Positions 18,455 to 27,464 of a DNA stretch of 40,628 nt are shown here, piece after piece. The notes beneath the pieces were generated by a model. That model was given only the letters and a program-made list of their open reading frames with translations. It was not told where the DNA came from and searched no databases. Made by a program: the position numbers and the translations under genes. The stretch covers positions 1 through 40,628 of the forward strand of contig JALESH010000044.1 in assembly GCA_022781985.1 (NCBI GenBank). The letters run 5' to 3'. How positions within the stretch are numbered: the first letter of the stretch is position 1; each line of letters starts with the position of its first letter. Source of the stretch: Lachnospiraceae bacterium. GTDB taxonomy: Bacteria > Bacillota > Clostridia > Lachnospirales > Lachnospiraceae.

Positions 18455-19281
18455 CTACATTCCCTCCTGGTCTTCTGAACATCAAATGCTGTCCCCTTCA
18501 TCCGGGACGCTTCACTACATAAATCCGGATGCAATATCATTTGATACCTTCCGCCTGCAGATATCCTGTTTTTACTGATACCTACAATTACCTTCTGCCA
18601 TTGTATGCATTCACCCTCAACCCTTACGGAGAGCAGGGGCACTTCGTACCCCTCCAGCATCCCATTGGCCTTACCCACACTGTGGTAGGGAATCACTTTC
18701 AGCTTCTCAGGAAGCTTCAGCTCCGGAAACCTCTCTAATACCTCCTCATCTACTACAGACACCGGTTTTCCGCTGACAGGCTCTCTCAGGCTGTTCCCCG
18801 TATCCACCAGAGCATCCAGCTCCACCTCACGGTCATAGCCGCTGAGACGGACCCTGCAGATTTCTGCCGCCTTTTTCCCGGCAGCCTGTTCCAGCCACCA
18901 GGCCACAGCCTGATATCCTATCATTCCCATGCCCAATATGTACCATACGCTATTCTGTTTTCCTTTCAAAGAGGGAAGCTCTGCCAGCAGAAATTTCATT
19001 ATCCCGCCAAAGACAAAGGCATAGACCAATAGATATCCTGTGGTTCGGAACACTGCTTCCACATTCTTAAGCCTGTAAATCACGGCGGTTGTGGCCATAC
19101 TGACAGCCATAGGGCCTGCAAATCTTCTGAACCATACCGGCACTCCAGGCAGCAGCAGCAGCAGTATGGATAATGCAGCTCCTGCTGCACTCCCCACAAA
19201 GATCCTGAGGCGCGTGGCAGTACGCTTTAAGGTCTTTGCTCCCAGAAAATACAGATACAGGTTCATTACAAAATTAACCAA
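18451..19281 (-). CDS. spoIIGA: Sporulation sigma-E processing aspartyl protease SpoIIGA
   Basis: This membrane protease cleaves pro-SigE after a forespore signal. The N-terminal half has about five hydrophobic segments and the C-terminal half carries the aspartyl protease motif LVDTGNSL. The first codon is unclear. The usual start region reads [14 protein letters not shown] in this frame from 19302, but no ATG, GTG or TTG precedes it in frame before a stop. The coordinates given use the TTG at 19281, which lacks a ribosome binding site and drops those conserved residues. A strong AGGAGG is at 19325-19330 and an out-of-frame ATG at 19307 (see findings). The gene overlaps sigE and follows a Spo0A-type promoter. 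Confidence 0.9.
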   Translation of the reverse strand: MVNFVMNLYLYFLGAKTLKRTATRLRIFVGSAAGAALSILLLLLPGVPVWFRRFAGPMAVSMATTAVIYRLKNVEAVFRTTGYLLVYAFVFGGIMKFLLAELPSLKGKQNSVWYILGMGMIGYQAVAWWLEQAAGKKAAEICRVRLSGYDREVELDALVDTGNSLREPVSGKPVSVVDEEVLERFPELKLPEKLKVIPYHSVGKANGMLEGYEVPLLSVRVEGECIQWQKVIVGISKNRISAGGRYQMILHPDLCSEASRMKGTAFDVQKTRRECR

Positions 19282-19353
19282 AAAAAGGCTGTCAATATAT
19301 ACCTCATATATAGCTTACTTTCATCCTCCTGTTTTTCACCCCCTTTTAACAGC

Positions 19354-19387
19354 ATTATATATGGAAGCGCAGGATTTTTTTGTCAAA
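19354..19387 (-). promoter_or_regulatory. Spo0A-type spoIIG promoter
   Basis: TTGACA (19381-19386) and TATAAT (19354-19359) on the minus strand are both perfect but 21 bp apart, too far for plain sigma-A use. The -35 overlaps TTTGTCAAA (19379-19387, plus strand), which fits the Spo0A box consensus. B. subtilis spoIIG has the same design, with a 22-bp spacer activated by phosphorylated Spo0A. Confidence 0.8.
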
Positions 19388-19433
19388 AGAAAGTCCGATA
19401 TTACTGGATTTTACCGCGCAATACGACTTTGCA

Positions 19434-19490
19434 GACAAAAAAATCCCCTTCGGGCCGGCACAGGATTTCCTGTGGATCCGAAAGGGATTT
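19434..19490 (-). terminator. Rho-independent terminator after ftsZ
   Basis: A 13-bp outer stem (19441-19453 with 19478-19490, one mismatch-tolerant position) encloses an inner hairpin CACAGG/CCTGTG. It is followed on the minus strand by about seven T. It closes the dcw transcript before spoIIGA. Confidence 0.88.
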
Positions 19491-19514
19491 TATATATATT
19501 ATTCCGTCCAAAGC

Positions 19515-20741
19515 TTATCTCTTCTGCAGAAAATCAGGAATTTTTAATGTCTGCGGCTCTACCGTGCTTCTGATCTCACCCGGCTTATTGATGCCGGGAG
19601 CAGGCTTCAGAATCTGGCCGCCCATAGGGGTATTGGGCATGTAACTGATCGATGGATTGACATTTCCTGCCGCTCCGCTTCCTATTCCCTGATTCACAGT
19701 AGCCTTTCCCTGTAAAGACTTGGGGGGTACATATCCCTGCTTGTATGTACCATAGGCATTGGCTGCAGCTGCAGGCGCAGCCTTCGCTGCGGAATCCTCC
19801 AGCCCTGTAGCAATTACAGTTACCATACAGGCATCCGATTTATTTTCATCATACATGGCACCAAAAATAATATTCACATCATCTCCTGCCAGGCTCTGTA
19901 CATAGTCTGCAGCATCCGCCGCATCCGAAAGTGTAATATCTCCGGATACATTGATGATGACATGGCTGGCTCCTGAAATGGTGGTTTCCAGCAAGGGGCT
20001 TTCCACTGCCATCTTAACGGCTTCACTGGCCTTATCATCTCCCTTGCCGTGGCCGATTCCGATATGAGCGATACCCTTGTCCTTCATAACTGTCTGTACA
20101 TCTGCAAAGTCCAGATTGATCACAGCCGGAACATTGATCAGGTCTGTAATCCCCTGAACCGCCTGCTGCAGTACCTCGTCTGCTTTTTTTAATGCATCCG
20201 GCATGGTGGTCCTTCTGTCGACGATTTCGAGAAGTTTATCATTCGGAATAACGATAAGCGTGTCCACACTTGCCTTGATCTTCTCAATACCGTTCAAAGC
20301 ATTGATCATACGGGCCTTTGCTTCAAAACGAAAGGGCTTTGTCACTACGCCTACCGTCAGAATCCCCATATCCTTTGCAATCCTGGCAACCACCGGAGCC
20401 GCGCCGGTTCCGGTGCCTCCGCCCATACCGCAGGTCACGAACACCATATCTGCTCCCTTGAGGGCTGACGTGATCTCCTCCATGCTTTCTTCTGCTGCCT
20501 TTTCTCCGATTTCCGGCTTTGCCCCGGCTCCCAGCCCCTTAGTCAGCTTCTCTCCTATCTGAAGCAGCCTGGGGGCCTTACACAACTGCAGAGCCTGTTT
20601 ATCTGTGTTGATCCCAATAAACTCTACTCCGTCAATACTTTCATTAATCATTCTATTTACAGCATTGTTGCCTGCACCGCCAACTCCTACTACTATAATC
20701 TTTGCAGCGGGCTCAGCATCGTTTGTCATAATCTCAAGCAA
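19515..20741 (-). CDS. ftsZ: Cell division protein FtsZ
   Basis: Tubulin-like GTPase that forms the Z ring. The 408-residue protein shows [13 protein letters not shown], the tubulin signature [13 protein letters not shown] (about residues 107-119), the T7 loop NLDFADV, a flexible linker, and the C-terminal peptide [11 protein letters not shown] that binds FtsA or similar partners. I place the start at the TTG giving (M)[18 protein letters not shown] is 7 bases before, and the family begins MLEI-like. The ATG upstream has no such site. It has its own promoter besides reading from the dcw operon. Confidence 0.97.
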   Translation of the reverse strand: MLEIMTNDAEPAAKIIVVGVGGAGNNAVNRMINESIDGVEFIGINTDKQALQLCKAPRLLQIGEKLTKGLGAGAKPEIGEKAAEESMEEITSALKGADMVFVTCGMGGGTGTGAAPVVARIAKDMGILTVGVVTKPFRFEAKARMINALNGIEKIKASVDTLIVIPNDKLLEIVDRRTTMPDALKKADEVLQQAVQGITDLINVPAVINLDFADVQTVMKDKGIAHIGIGHGKGDDKASEAVKMAVESPLLETTISGASHVIINVSGDITLSDAADAADYVQSLAGDDVNIIFGAMYDENKSDACMVTVIATGLEDSAAKAAPAAAANAYGTYKQGYVPPKSLQGKATVNQGIGSGAAGNVNPSISYMPNTPMGGQILKPAPGINKPGEIRSTVEPQTLKIPDFLQKR

Positions 20742-20783
20742 GGTGGTTCCTCCTTCATCATCCCAATTCAACTACTACATGTT

Positions 20784-20812
20784 ATCATATAATTATTTTT
20801 TCAAATTATCAA
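20784..20812 (-). promoter_or_regulatory. Promoter of ftsZ
   Basis: TTGATA (20807-20812) and TATGAT (20784-20789) on the minus strand are 17 bp apart in the AT-rich gap between divIB and ftsZ. Confidence 0.65.
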
Positions 20813-20857
20813 CCTATTTTTCTTTTTTCACTAGGTTTTTTTTACCCGGCCTCTCTC

Positions 20858-21742
20858 CTACTCCTGATGAAAAGGAATATTTTTACTGTTCTCATCATAG
20901 TTTTCCATCTGCAGTGTCCCCTTCTTCCCCTCCAGCTCCGGCAGGATATACCGAAGGCGCATAATCTTTCCGTCTATGGCATCACTGCTTCCCAGCAGCA
21001 CCTTTACATCCTTAAAGTACAGGGTCAGATTATAGGAGGAATCAAAAAAAATCTTGTCTGTGATCAGTTCATATTTGGCCAGGAGCTGAGTGACACTGAG
21101 AATTTTTTGAAAAATTTCTTCATTTTCCACCGGTAATGGTTCATTCAGGACTACATATTGAAAATCCAGCCCTGTAACCTGAGGCACCCCGACTGTCCTG
21201 ATATCGGAGCTTTCCACCACGATGCCGTCCTTGTCAAAATACATATAACGGCCCAGATACTCCACATATCCGGCCAGTGCCTTCTCATAGACACTGATTC
21301 TGATACTGGTGGGCGAAAGGATGTCCACATCCATTTTCTCCACAAAGGGAACATCCTCTACGCCCTTATCCTTATATTTTAAGGCCAGCCAGAGAGAATT
21401 GTCCCCCAGCCTGCCGCTCATAACCATTGTCATGATCTCTTCATTGGAATAGTGGATATTGCCGTCCACATATACCGTACTTACCTTATACTCTGTGATG
21501 ATATAATACCCGGCTATAGCCGCTGCCACAGCCAATGCCAAAAGGATAATCCCCATATAAAGCAGGCCCTTATGCCCCACAGGCCGGCCGGCCTCTCCCA
21601 GCCCGTCCATAGGGATCTCCGGAGAGTGGGAGACTCTGCGCCCCTTCTCCGGCAGCTTCGCATCATCATTTTTGATCAACCGCAGATTGGAATTTCCCGG
21701 CCTCTTCTTTTTCCCCTTTGTTCCATACCCCATATCCTTCAT
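20858..21742 (-). CDS. divIB: Cell division protein DivIB/FtsQ
   Basis: A bitopic division protein of 294 residues. The basic N-terminal cytoplasmic tail (GKKKRPGNSNLR) is followed by one membrane segment (LLYMGIILLALAVAAAIAGYYII, about residues 60-82), then the POTRA domain (YKVSTVYVDGNIHYSNEEIM) and the FtsQ/DivIB beta domain (DILSPTSIRISVYEKALAGYVEYLGRYMYFDKDG region). It links FtsL/DivIC to the septal synthase. It sits 32 bp after murA. Confidence 0.93.
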   Translation of the reverse strand: MKDMGYGTKGKKKRPGNSNLRLIKNDDAKLPEKGRRVSHSPEIPMDGLGEAGRPVGHKGLLYMGIILLALAVAAAIAGYYIITEYKVSTVYVDGNIHYSNEEIMTMVMSGRLGDNSLWLALKYKDKGVEDVPFVEKMDVDILSPTSIRISVYEKALAGYVEYLGRYMYFDKDGIVVESSDIRTVGVPQVTGLDFQYVVLNEPLPVENEEIFQKILSVTQLLAKYELITDKIFFDSSYNLTLYFKDVKVLLGSSDAIDGKIMRLRYILPELEGKKGTLQMENYDENSKNIPFHQE

Positions 21743-21774
21743 ATTTCCAGCCCTGCTCCTCCAAGCCCGGAGAT

Positions 21775-23025
21775 CTATCCGCTCCTGATATCTGCCCCCA
21801 GTCTCCTCATATCCTTGCAGATATCCTCATATCCTCTTTCAATATAGTGCCTGTTCCTTATCACCGTCAGCCCCTCTGCTGCCAGCCCTGCCACCACAAG
21901 GGCCGCCCCTCCTCTCAGTTCCTGTGCCCAGGCCTCTGCTCCCTTCAGTCCCTCCACACCGCGGATACAGGCTCTGTTGTCCGCCGTCCTGATATCCGCT
22001 CCCATCCTTTTCAGATCGTTCACGATGCGAAACCTGTTTTCGAATATATTCTCTTCTATGATACTTCTTCCCCTGGCCACTGCTAGGGCCGCCATCATGG
22101 GGGACTGCAGATCGGTAGGGAAGCCATCATACACATCCGTCTTCAGATATGGACAGGCATCCATCCTCCTGACCGCATGGACACCGATTCCTTCCGGATT
22201 CGCAATGACACTGCTGCCCATCTCCCGAGCCATGCCGATGACGGCTTTCATCTGCCCGGAAGGGGCCTTCTCCAAAAATATGCTCCCTCCTGCTGCCAGG
22301 GCAGCGGCCAGATAGGTTCCTGCCACAATCCTGTCTGCCGGCACCGAGTAACTGGCCTCATGCAGCCTTCTTACCCCCCTGATTACCAGCCTGGCGCTTC
22401 CCGCTCCCCTGATATCGGCTCCAGCTTCCATCAGGAACTCACAAAGAGCCTCTATCTCCGGCTCTCTGGCAGCGTTATGAAGCACTGTGGTCCCCTCCGC
22501 CAGCACAGCAGCCAGAAGCACATTTTCGGTGGCTCCCACGCTGGGAAAGGGCAGCCTGTAATCCATACCCTTCAGAGATTTTACCCTGGCAGTAAACATC
22601 TGCTCCTGTTCTGTAATGTCCACCCCCATCTCCTTCAAGGCTGACAGATGGAGATCAATGGGGCGTCTGCCGATGACGCAGCCTCCCGGATAGGCCATTG
22701 CCGCTTCTCCCAGCCTGCCCAGCAAAGCCCCCAGCAGCATGATGGAGGAACGCATCCTTGTTACAGACTCGCCTGCCATCCGGTAATCGCTGATGCCGGC
22801 CGCATTGACCATGACGGTGCTGCCCTTCCAGCTCACACGGCATCCCAGCTCCTGGAGCAGATTCTGCATATGGTACACATCGGTGATACGGGGACAGTTT
22901 TGAATCACGCAGGTTCCCTCCACCAGCAGCGTGGCGGCCAAAATGGGGAGAGCGGCGTTTTTGGAGCCCTGTATCCTGGTTTCTCCTCTCAGAAAATTCC
23001 CACCATAAATATAAATAGAATCCAA
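21775..23025 (-). CDS. murA: UDP-N-acetylglucosamine 1-carboxyvinyltransferase
   Basis: It transfers enolpyruvate from PEP to UDP-GlcNAc, the first committed step of peptidoglycan synthesis, and is the fosfomycin target. The 416-residue protein has the N-terminal lysine in GSKNAALP, the catalytic Cys in YPGGCVIGRRPIDLH (Cys116 by this start) and the Arg-rich PADRIVAGTY box. Because the catalytic residue is Cys rather than Asp, fosfomycin sensitivity is expected. I favour the TTG start giving MDSIYIYGGN, with AAGGTGG 4 bases upstream; the ATG five codons earlier has no site. murG, which often sits here, is absent. Confidence 0.95.
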   Translation of the reverse strand: MDSIYIYGGNFLRGETRIQGSKNAALPILAATLLVEGTCVIQNCPRITDVYHMQNLLQELGCRVSWKGSTVMVNAAGISDYRMAGESVTRMRSSIMLLGALLGRLGEAAMAYPGGCVIGRRPIDLHLSALKEMGVDITEQEQMFTARVKSLKGMDYRLPFPSVGATENVLLAAVLAEGTTVLHNAAREPEIEALCEFLMEAGADIRGAGSARLVIRGVRRLHEASYSVPADRIVAGTYLAAALAAGGSIFLEKAPSGQMKAVIGMAREMGSSVIANPEGIGVHAVRRMDACPYLKTDVYDGFPTDLQSPMMAALAVARGRSIIEENIFENRFRIVNDLKRMGADIRTADNRACIRGVEGLKGAEAWAQELRGGAALVVAGLAAEGLTVIRNRHYIERGYEDICKDMRRLGADIRSG

Positions 23026-23126
23026 TGGTCCACCTTCCATAAGATTTGATCAACAATACCTGTTATATATATATGATGAAAAATCAGATATGTACCATGT
23101 ACCATAAAATCCCGGCCTCCGAAGCA

Positions 23127-24293
23127 CTATAGATCCTTCAGCCGTATCCCCTTTGCCACGCTTAAAACCAGCCCCATCTCTACCAGCAGGAAGAGCACCG
23201 AGGTGCCCCCGTAGCTGATAAAAGGAAGGGAGATGCCTGTATTGGGTATGCTGTTTGTCACCACGGCTATATTCAGGATCACCTGGATGGCTATGTGTCC
23301 CAGCGCACCCACTACCAGCAGGGCCCCGAACAGATCCGGTGCATTGTTGGCTATGACCATGAAACGCCAGATCAGCAGAATAAACATCAGGATAACCGAT
23401 ACCGCCCCAAACAGACCCAGTTCCTCACAGATAATGGAAAATATCATATCATTTTGAGCTTCCGGCAGAAAGCCCAGCTTCTGCATGCTCTGTCCCAGCC
23501 CTTTTCCCAGGATGCCCCCTGAGCCGATGGCATAGAGGGACTGCAGCGTCTGGAAGCCGGTGTCACTGGCATAGGCCTCCGGATTCAGCCAGGCCAGGAC
23601 ACGGTCAAAACGGAAGTTTTCCCCCTGGGCCGATATCTTCGCTATCACAAAAACCAGAGCCGCAGCCCCTCCAACGCCCCCTATTCCCATAATCATAAAT
23701 TTCTTATAGTCCGGGCTGGCTACAAACAGCATCAGAAATGCAATGCCGAATACAATGATGGCAGAGCTAAGATTGTTGGTTACCTTCCATATAATAATAA
23801 AGATGGGAATCGGAACACTCAGCACAAAAAAGAAGCCCTTCGTGGTTCTGATCGCCCTCCCCATCTTACAGATCAGGCTGGCCAGGCTGATAATGATGGC
23901 CAGCTTCGCAACCTCTGCCGGCTGCAGCGTCAAACCGAATATCCTGATCCATCGGGTCGCTCCGTTGGCTGAATACTGAAGACTCGGCACCAGAACCATA
24001 AGCAGCATAACCATAGAACCAAAATAAGCCAAGGTAGCAAACCGTTCCCAGAAGTGATAGGGAATATTTGCCACCGCGATCATCACAAACAGTCCCAATA
24101 CGGTAGCAAAGAGCTGCTTTTTCAGGTAGAACGCTGAGTCTCCGTCCTGCTGCAGGCTGGCCTCATAGGAACTGGTAGAATAAATCATGACAAGGCCGAA
24201 GCCCAGCAAAAACAGCACGATAAATAAAAGGCTGTAATCAAAATAGTTCTCCGTATTTTTTCTCTTCTGTCTTCCTGCGCTTCTTTCTGCCAC
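23127..24293 (-). CDS. ftsW: SEDS-family peptidoglycan glycosyltransferase FtsW/SpoVE
   Basis: A polytopic lipid II polymerase of 388 residues with about ten membrane segments. SEDS signatures include GFGLVMIYSTSSYEA near the start, NGATRWIRIFGLTLQPAEVAKLA (with the Trp-Ile pair), and the C-terminal NSIPNTGISLPFISYGGTS. Such enzymes work with a class B PBP: FtsI in division or SpoVD in spore cortex. The position between murD and murA matches both FtsW and SpoVE in relatives, so it may serve both roles. The start is GTG with GGAG 6 bases before. Confidence 0.95.
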   Translation of the reverse strand: MAERSAGRQKRKNTENYFDYSLLFIVLFLLGFGLVMIYSTSSYEASLQQDGDSAFYLKKQLFATVLGLFVMIAVANIPYHFWERFATLAYFGSMVMLLMVLVPSLQYSANGATRWIRIFGLTLQPAEVAKLAIIISLASLICKMGRAIRTTKGFFFVLSVPIPIFIIIWKVTNNLSSAIIVFGIAFLMLFVASPDYKKFMIMGIGGVGGAAALVFVIAKISAQGENFRFDRVLAWLNPEAYASDTGFQTLQSLYAIGSGGILGKGLGQSMQKLGFLPEAQNDMIFSIICEELGLFGAVSVILMFILLIWRFMVIANNAPDLFGALLVVGALGHIAIQVILNIAVVTNSIPNTGISLPFISYGGTSVLFLLVEMGLVLSVAKGIRLKDL

Positions 24294-24324
24294 TTACCGC
24301 TCCAGCCCCTTTCCATCCCATTTC

Positions 24325-25680
24325 CTACAGGCCATTCACATAATCCTTAAACAGGTTTCCTCTCACCTCATAATTGGGGAACATTCCCCAGCTGGCACAG
24401 GCCGGTGACAGCAGCACCGCATCGCCCCCGGCCGCTGCCGCCGTGCTTGCCAGGAGTGCCTCTTCAAAGGTTTCTGCCCGAAGGATATTCCCTACTCCGT
24501 GCTTTCTGGCACAGGCCTCGATCTTCTCTGCTGTCTGGCCGATCAGAACCAGGCATTTTACCTTTCCTTCAAAGGCTTCTATCCACTCATCGTATTCATT
24601 TCCCTTATCGTACCCCCCTGCGATCAGCACGGTAGGCTTCGACATGGCCCTGATACCCTGAATAGCCGCATCCGGGTTGGTTCCCTTGGAATCATTATAA
24701 TAATCCACACCGTTTTTTGTGCCCACAAATTCGATTCTGTGCTCCACTGCCTTAAATTTTCTGACTGTATCCAGGATGATTTCCATGGGTACGCCCATGT
24801 ACAGGGAGACTGCAATGGCAGCCATTACATTCTCCACGTTGCAGAGCCCTACCAGATGCATATCGTGAATATTCATCAGCCGCCTGCTGCCGTTTTTATC
24901 CGCCATGCAGATATCCTCTCCCTCCAGATACATTCCCTGTCTGAGCCTTTCAGCAGAGGAAAAGAAAACCACCCGGGCGGGACAGCGGGCTGCAAAATCC
25001 CTGAGCCGGCTGTCCCCATAGTTCAGCACACAGACATCCTCTCCGGTCTGGCAGAGGGCAATCCTTTCCTTGGCCGCAGCATAATTTTCCATCGTGTGAT
25101 GCCGGTCCAGATGATCCGGCGTAATATTCAGTATAGCAGAAACATTGGGCCGGAAGTTCTCTGTTGTTTCCAGCTGAAAGCTGCTGGCCTCCGCTACCGT
25201 CACTCCCTCTTCCGTGGTTTCCAATGCCTCCGCCGTGTATGGATGGCCGATGTTTCCCACGACATGTACTTCCTTATAATATGCCCTCATGATCTGACCC
25301 ACCAGGGCAGTTGTGGTGGTCTTTCCATTGGTACCTGTAATCGCTGCCAGCCTGCCTCTGGCAAATCTCCAGCCCATCTCCATCTCCCCCCAGACGGGGA
25401 TGCCCTTTCTCCTGAAGCTCTCCACAAGCTCCGTATCCACCGGAACCCCGGGGCTGGGAACCAGGAGCACGATTTCCTCACGGAGGGACTCAGGCAAAGC
25501 TCCGATGAAGATCTCTGCACTGACTCCCTCCGGCAGCCTGCTTCTGACCTCTGCCTCTGTCAGCTTCTCATTTTCATCATAGAGCACAGGAATGGAACCC
25601 AGGCGGCCCAGCAGCTTAACTGCACCCATTCCGCTGAGCCCGGTCCCAATCACCAATACCTTCTTATTATAAATATCCAT
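24325..25680 (-). CDS. murD: UDP-N-acetylmuramoylalanine--D-glutamate ligase
   Basis: It adds D-Glu to UDP-MurNAc-L-Ala using ATP. The 451-residue length is usual. The N-terminal domain starts KVLVIGTGLSGMGAVKLL, the central P-loop is TGTNGKTTTTALVG (about residues 115-128), with NITPDHLDRH and the C-terminal NDSKGTNPDAAI and SPACASWGMFPNYEVRG motifs. A GAGGAAGGA site precedes the ATG. It lies 33 bp after mraY. Confidence 0.97.
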   Translation of the reverse strand: MDIYNKKVLVIGTGLSGMGAVKLLGRLGSIPVLYDENEKLTEAEVRSRLPEGVSAEIFIGALPESLREEIVLLVPSPGVPVDTELVESFRRKGIPVWGEMEMGWRFARGRLAAITGTNGKTTTTALVGQIMRAYYKEVHVVGNIGHPYTAEALETTEEGVTVAEASSFQLETTENFRPNVSAILNITPDHLDRHHTMENYAAAKERIALCQTGEDVCVLNYGDSRLRDFAARCPARVVFFSSAERLRQGMYLEGEDICMADKNGSRRLMNIHDMHLVGLCNVENVMAAIAVSLYMGVPMEIILDTVRKFKAVEHRIEFVGTKNGVDYYNDSKGTNPDAAIQGIRAMSKPTVLIAGGYDKGNEYDEWIEAFEGKVKCLVLIGQTAEKIEACARKHGVGNILRAETFEEALLASTAAAAGGDAVLLSPACASWGMFPNYEVRGNLFKDYVNGL

Positions 25681-25713
25681 GTGATCCTTCCTCTTTTTTC
25701 CTTTTTATATGCT

Positions 25714-26670
25714 TTATATACCGGCAAGGGCAATCAGGCACAAAACAGCTGTGGCTATAGTAAATACTGCCACCACTCTGGTCTCTGACCACCCGCAGAG
25801 CTCAAAATGATGATGGAGCGGTGCCATCTTAAAAAACCTGCGGCCGCCGGTCATTTTAAAATAGCCTACCTGAATGATAACCGATACCACCTCCAGAGCA
25901 TATACCAGTGCCACGATGGGTATAAACAGGGGCATCTGCAGCATATAGGCTGCTGCCGCCACGAAGCCTCCCAGAGCCAGAGAGCCTGTATCTCCCATAA
26001 AAACGCTGGCCGGATACACATTGAACAGCAGAAAGCCCATAAGCGCACCCACTACCGCGCAGGTGATCGGCTCTATGCCGCTGGCTGTCCCCACTGCCAC
26101 CACCGTAAAGAAGGTGGCGATCATCACCGTAACGCTGCTGGCAAGTCCGTCCAGGCCATCAGTAAAGTTAGCGCCATTGACAGTAGCTATTACAACAAAG
26201 AACAGCACAGGAATATTCATGGCCCCCAGATCCAGATACTGTCCCGGCAGGAAGGGAAGCTTCATTGCCAGGGAAATATCTGCAAACCGGGCCATATAAA
26301 AGGCAAATACTCCCGTTACCAGAAGCTGCCCAAGCATCTTCTGCCATGCCCGCAGTCCCATGGATCTTCTCAAAACTACCTTTATATAATCATCCAGAAA
26401 CCCGATCAGCCCAAAGCCCAGCGTAACGAACAGCACGGGAAGAATCCGGGGATAACCCTTCATATAAATCAGAGAGGTTGCTGTGATGCCGATCAGGATC
26501 AGTATGCCTCCCATGGTGGGCGTACCCGATTTTTTCAGATGGCTCTGGGGACCGTCATCCCTGACCGTCTGCCCCACCTTCAGTCTCCTTAAAAAGGGGA
26601 TAATAAAAGGTCCCAGCATCACGCTTATTGCAAAAGAAATCACCACGGACATGATCACTGTATGATTCAT
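25714..26670 (-). CDS. mraY: Phospho-N-acetylmuramoyl-pentapeptide-transferase
   Basis: It makes lipid I on the inner membrane from UDP-MurNAc-pentapeptide and undecaprenyl phosphate. The 318-residue protein has about ten membrane segments. Catalytic Asp residues are in GFLDDYIKV and NFTDGLDGLA, and the conserved tail is KMAPLHHHFELCGWSETRVV. It follows the C-terminal half of spoVD by 46 bp, which matches the B. subtilis order spoVD-mraY-murD. Confidence 0.97.
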   Translation of the reverse strand: MNHTVIMSVVISFAISVMLGPFIIPFLRRLKVGQTVRDDGPQSHLKKSGTPTMGGILILIGITATSLIYMKGYPRILPVLFVTLGFGLIGFLDDYIKVVLRRSMGLRAWQKMLGQLLVTGVFAFYMARFADISLAMKLPFLPGQYLDLGAMNIPVLFFVVIATVNGANFTDGLDGLASSVTVMIATFFTVVAVGTASGIEPITCAVVGALMGFLLFNVYPASVFMGDTGSLALGGFVAAAAYMLQMPLFIPIVALVYALEVVSVIIQVGYFKMTGGRRFFKMAPLHHHFELCGWSETRVVAVFTIATAVLCLIALAGI

Positions 26671-26716
26671 CTTAACATTCCTATCCTTTCCGAATCAGTT
26701 CTTCCCCAATTCATCC

Positions 26717-27364
26717 TTATGTATTATAATTCATTCTTTCCAAATAAGGAAGAATATTTTCAAAAAGCTGTCTGACGATGGGAGCCGCGATCTGCCCCCC
26801 ATAATAGACGCCCTGGGGATTGTTGATGATGGCGATGGCCAGCACCTTTGGGTCATCTGCCGGAGCAAATCCCAGAAAAGAGGAGATATACCTGCCGCTG
26901 CCCCTGGGAAGAGTCTGGCTGGTTGCCGTCTTCCCCCCCACCCGGTAGCCCTCCACATAGCCGTTCTGCCCGCTGCCGTTTTCCACCACCTGCTCCAGAA
27001 TATATCTCATTTTTTCTGATGTTTCCTCAGAAACAATGTTCTTTTCCACCGGATAGCTCAGGGTCTTGACAGTCTCTCCCTGACTGTTTACAACCTTCAC
27101 ACCGAAATGGGGCGTGACCCTGCTGCCTCCGTTGATAATTCCGGAAACAGTGGCCGCCAGCTGTACCGGCGTGATCTGAAAGGACTGACCAAAGGAAATG
27201 GTAGCCAGCTCCACGGCCTTGATGTTCTCCTTTTTGTGCATGATGGTTCCGGCCTCTCCCGGCAGATCTACTCCCGTCCTGCCCAGCAGCCCGAACTTTT
27301 TAAAATAATCATAATATCTGTCTACTCCCAGCCTCAGCCCTACGGTAATAAACACCGGGTTACA
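26717..27364 (-). pseudogene. spoVD: spoVD, C-terminal half (separated by intervening element)
   Basis: This is the second half of the sporulation class B penicillin-binding protein: transpeptidase sequence from NPVFITVGLRLG to the stop. It begins exactly at the attachment site, where an element-derived leader reads FVNTC before NPVF. The open frame extends up to an ATG at 27397 inside the element, but that start has no family relationship. It contains the third catalytic box as GGKTATSQ (KTA rather than the usual KTG). On its own it lacks the membrane anchor, the serine and the SXN serine. Joined to 32234-33338 by recombination it gives a continuous 583-codon frame. It is called broken in the present DNA but may be rejoined during sporulation. 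mraY follows directly. Confidence 0.92.
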
Positions 27365-27370
27365 GGTGTT
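27351..27370. repeat. Attachment site at the spoVD C-half junction
   Basis: Arms AACACC and GGTGTT flank eight bases and are centred on TT (27360-27361). The left arm is spoVD coding sequence, the right arm belongs to the element. The core TTACAGG is shared with the other junction. Confidence 0.88.
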
Positions 27371-27464
27371 CACGAAAAAACGCCATACAGCTATCATAGC
27401 ATTTTTATCCTTCTGTTACAATCCATTCCTTGGCACCTTTCCCGGCGGGAATGGGGCGGGGACC

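Noticed and set aside
24499-25788. 429-codon plus-strand open frame
   Set aside because: It lies opposite murD, a clear gene, and its translation is Cys/His-rich with no family features.
27365-27397. ATG at 27397 as the true start of an independent transpeptidase gene
   Set aside because: The first 12 codons come from the element, and the product would lack the membrane anchor, the nucleophile serine and the SXN serine. The homology begins exactly at the attachment core.
27398-27464. Terminator for the recombinase gene
   Set aside because: CCATTCC/GGAATGG and a CCCGCCGGG palindrome are present, but no T-tract follows on the minus strand.
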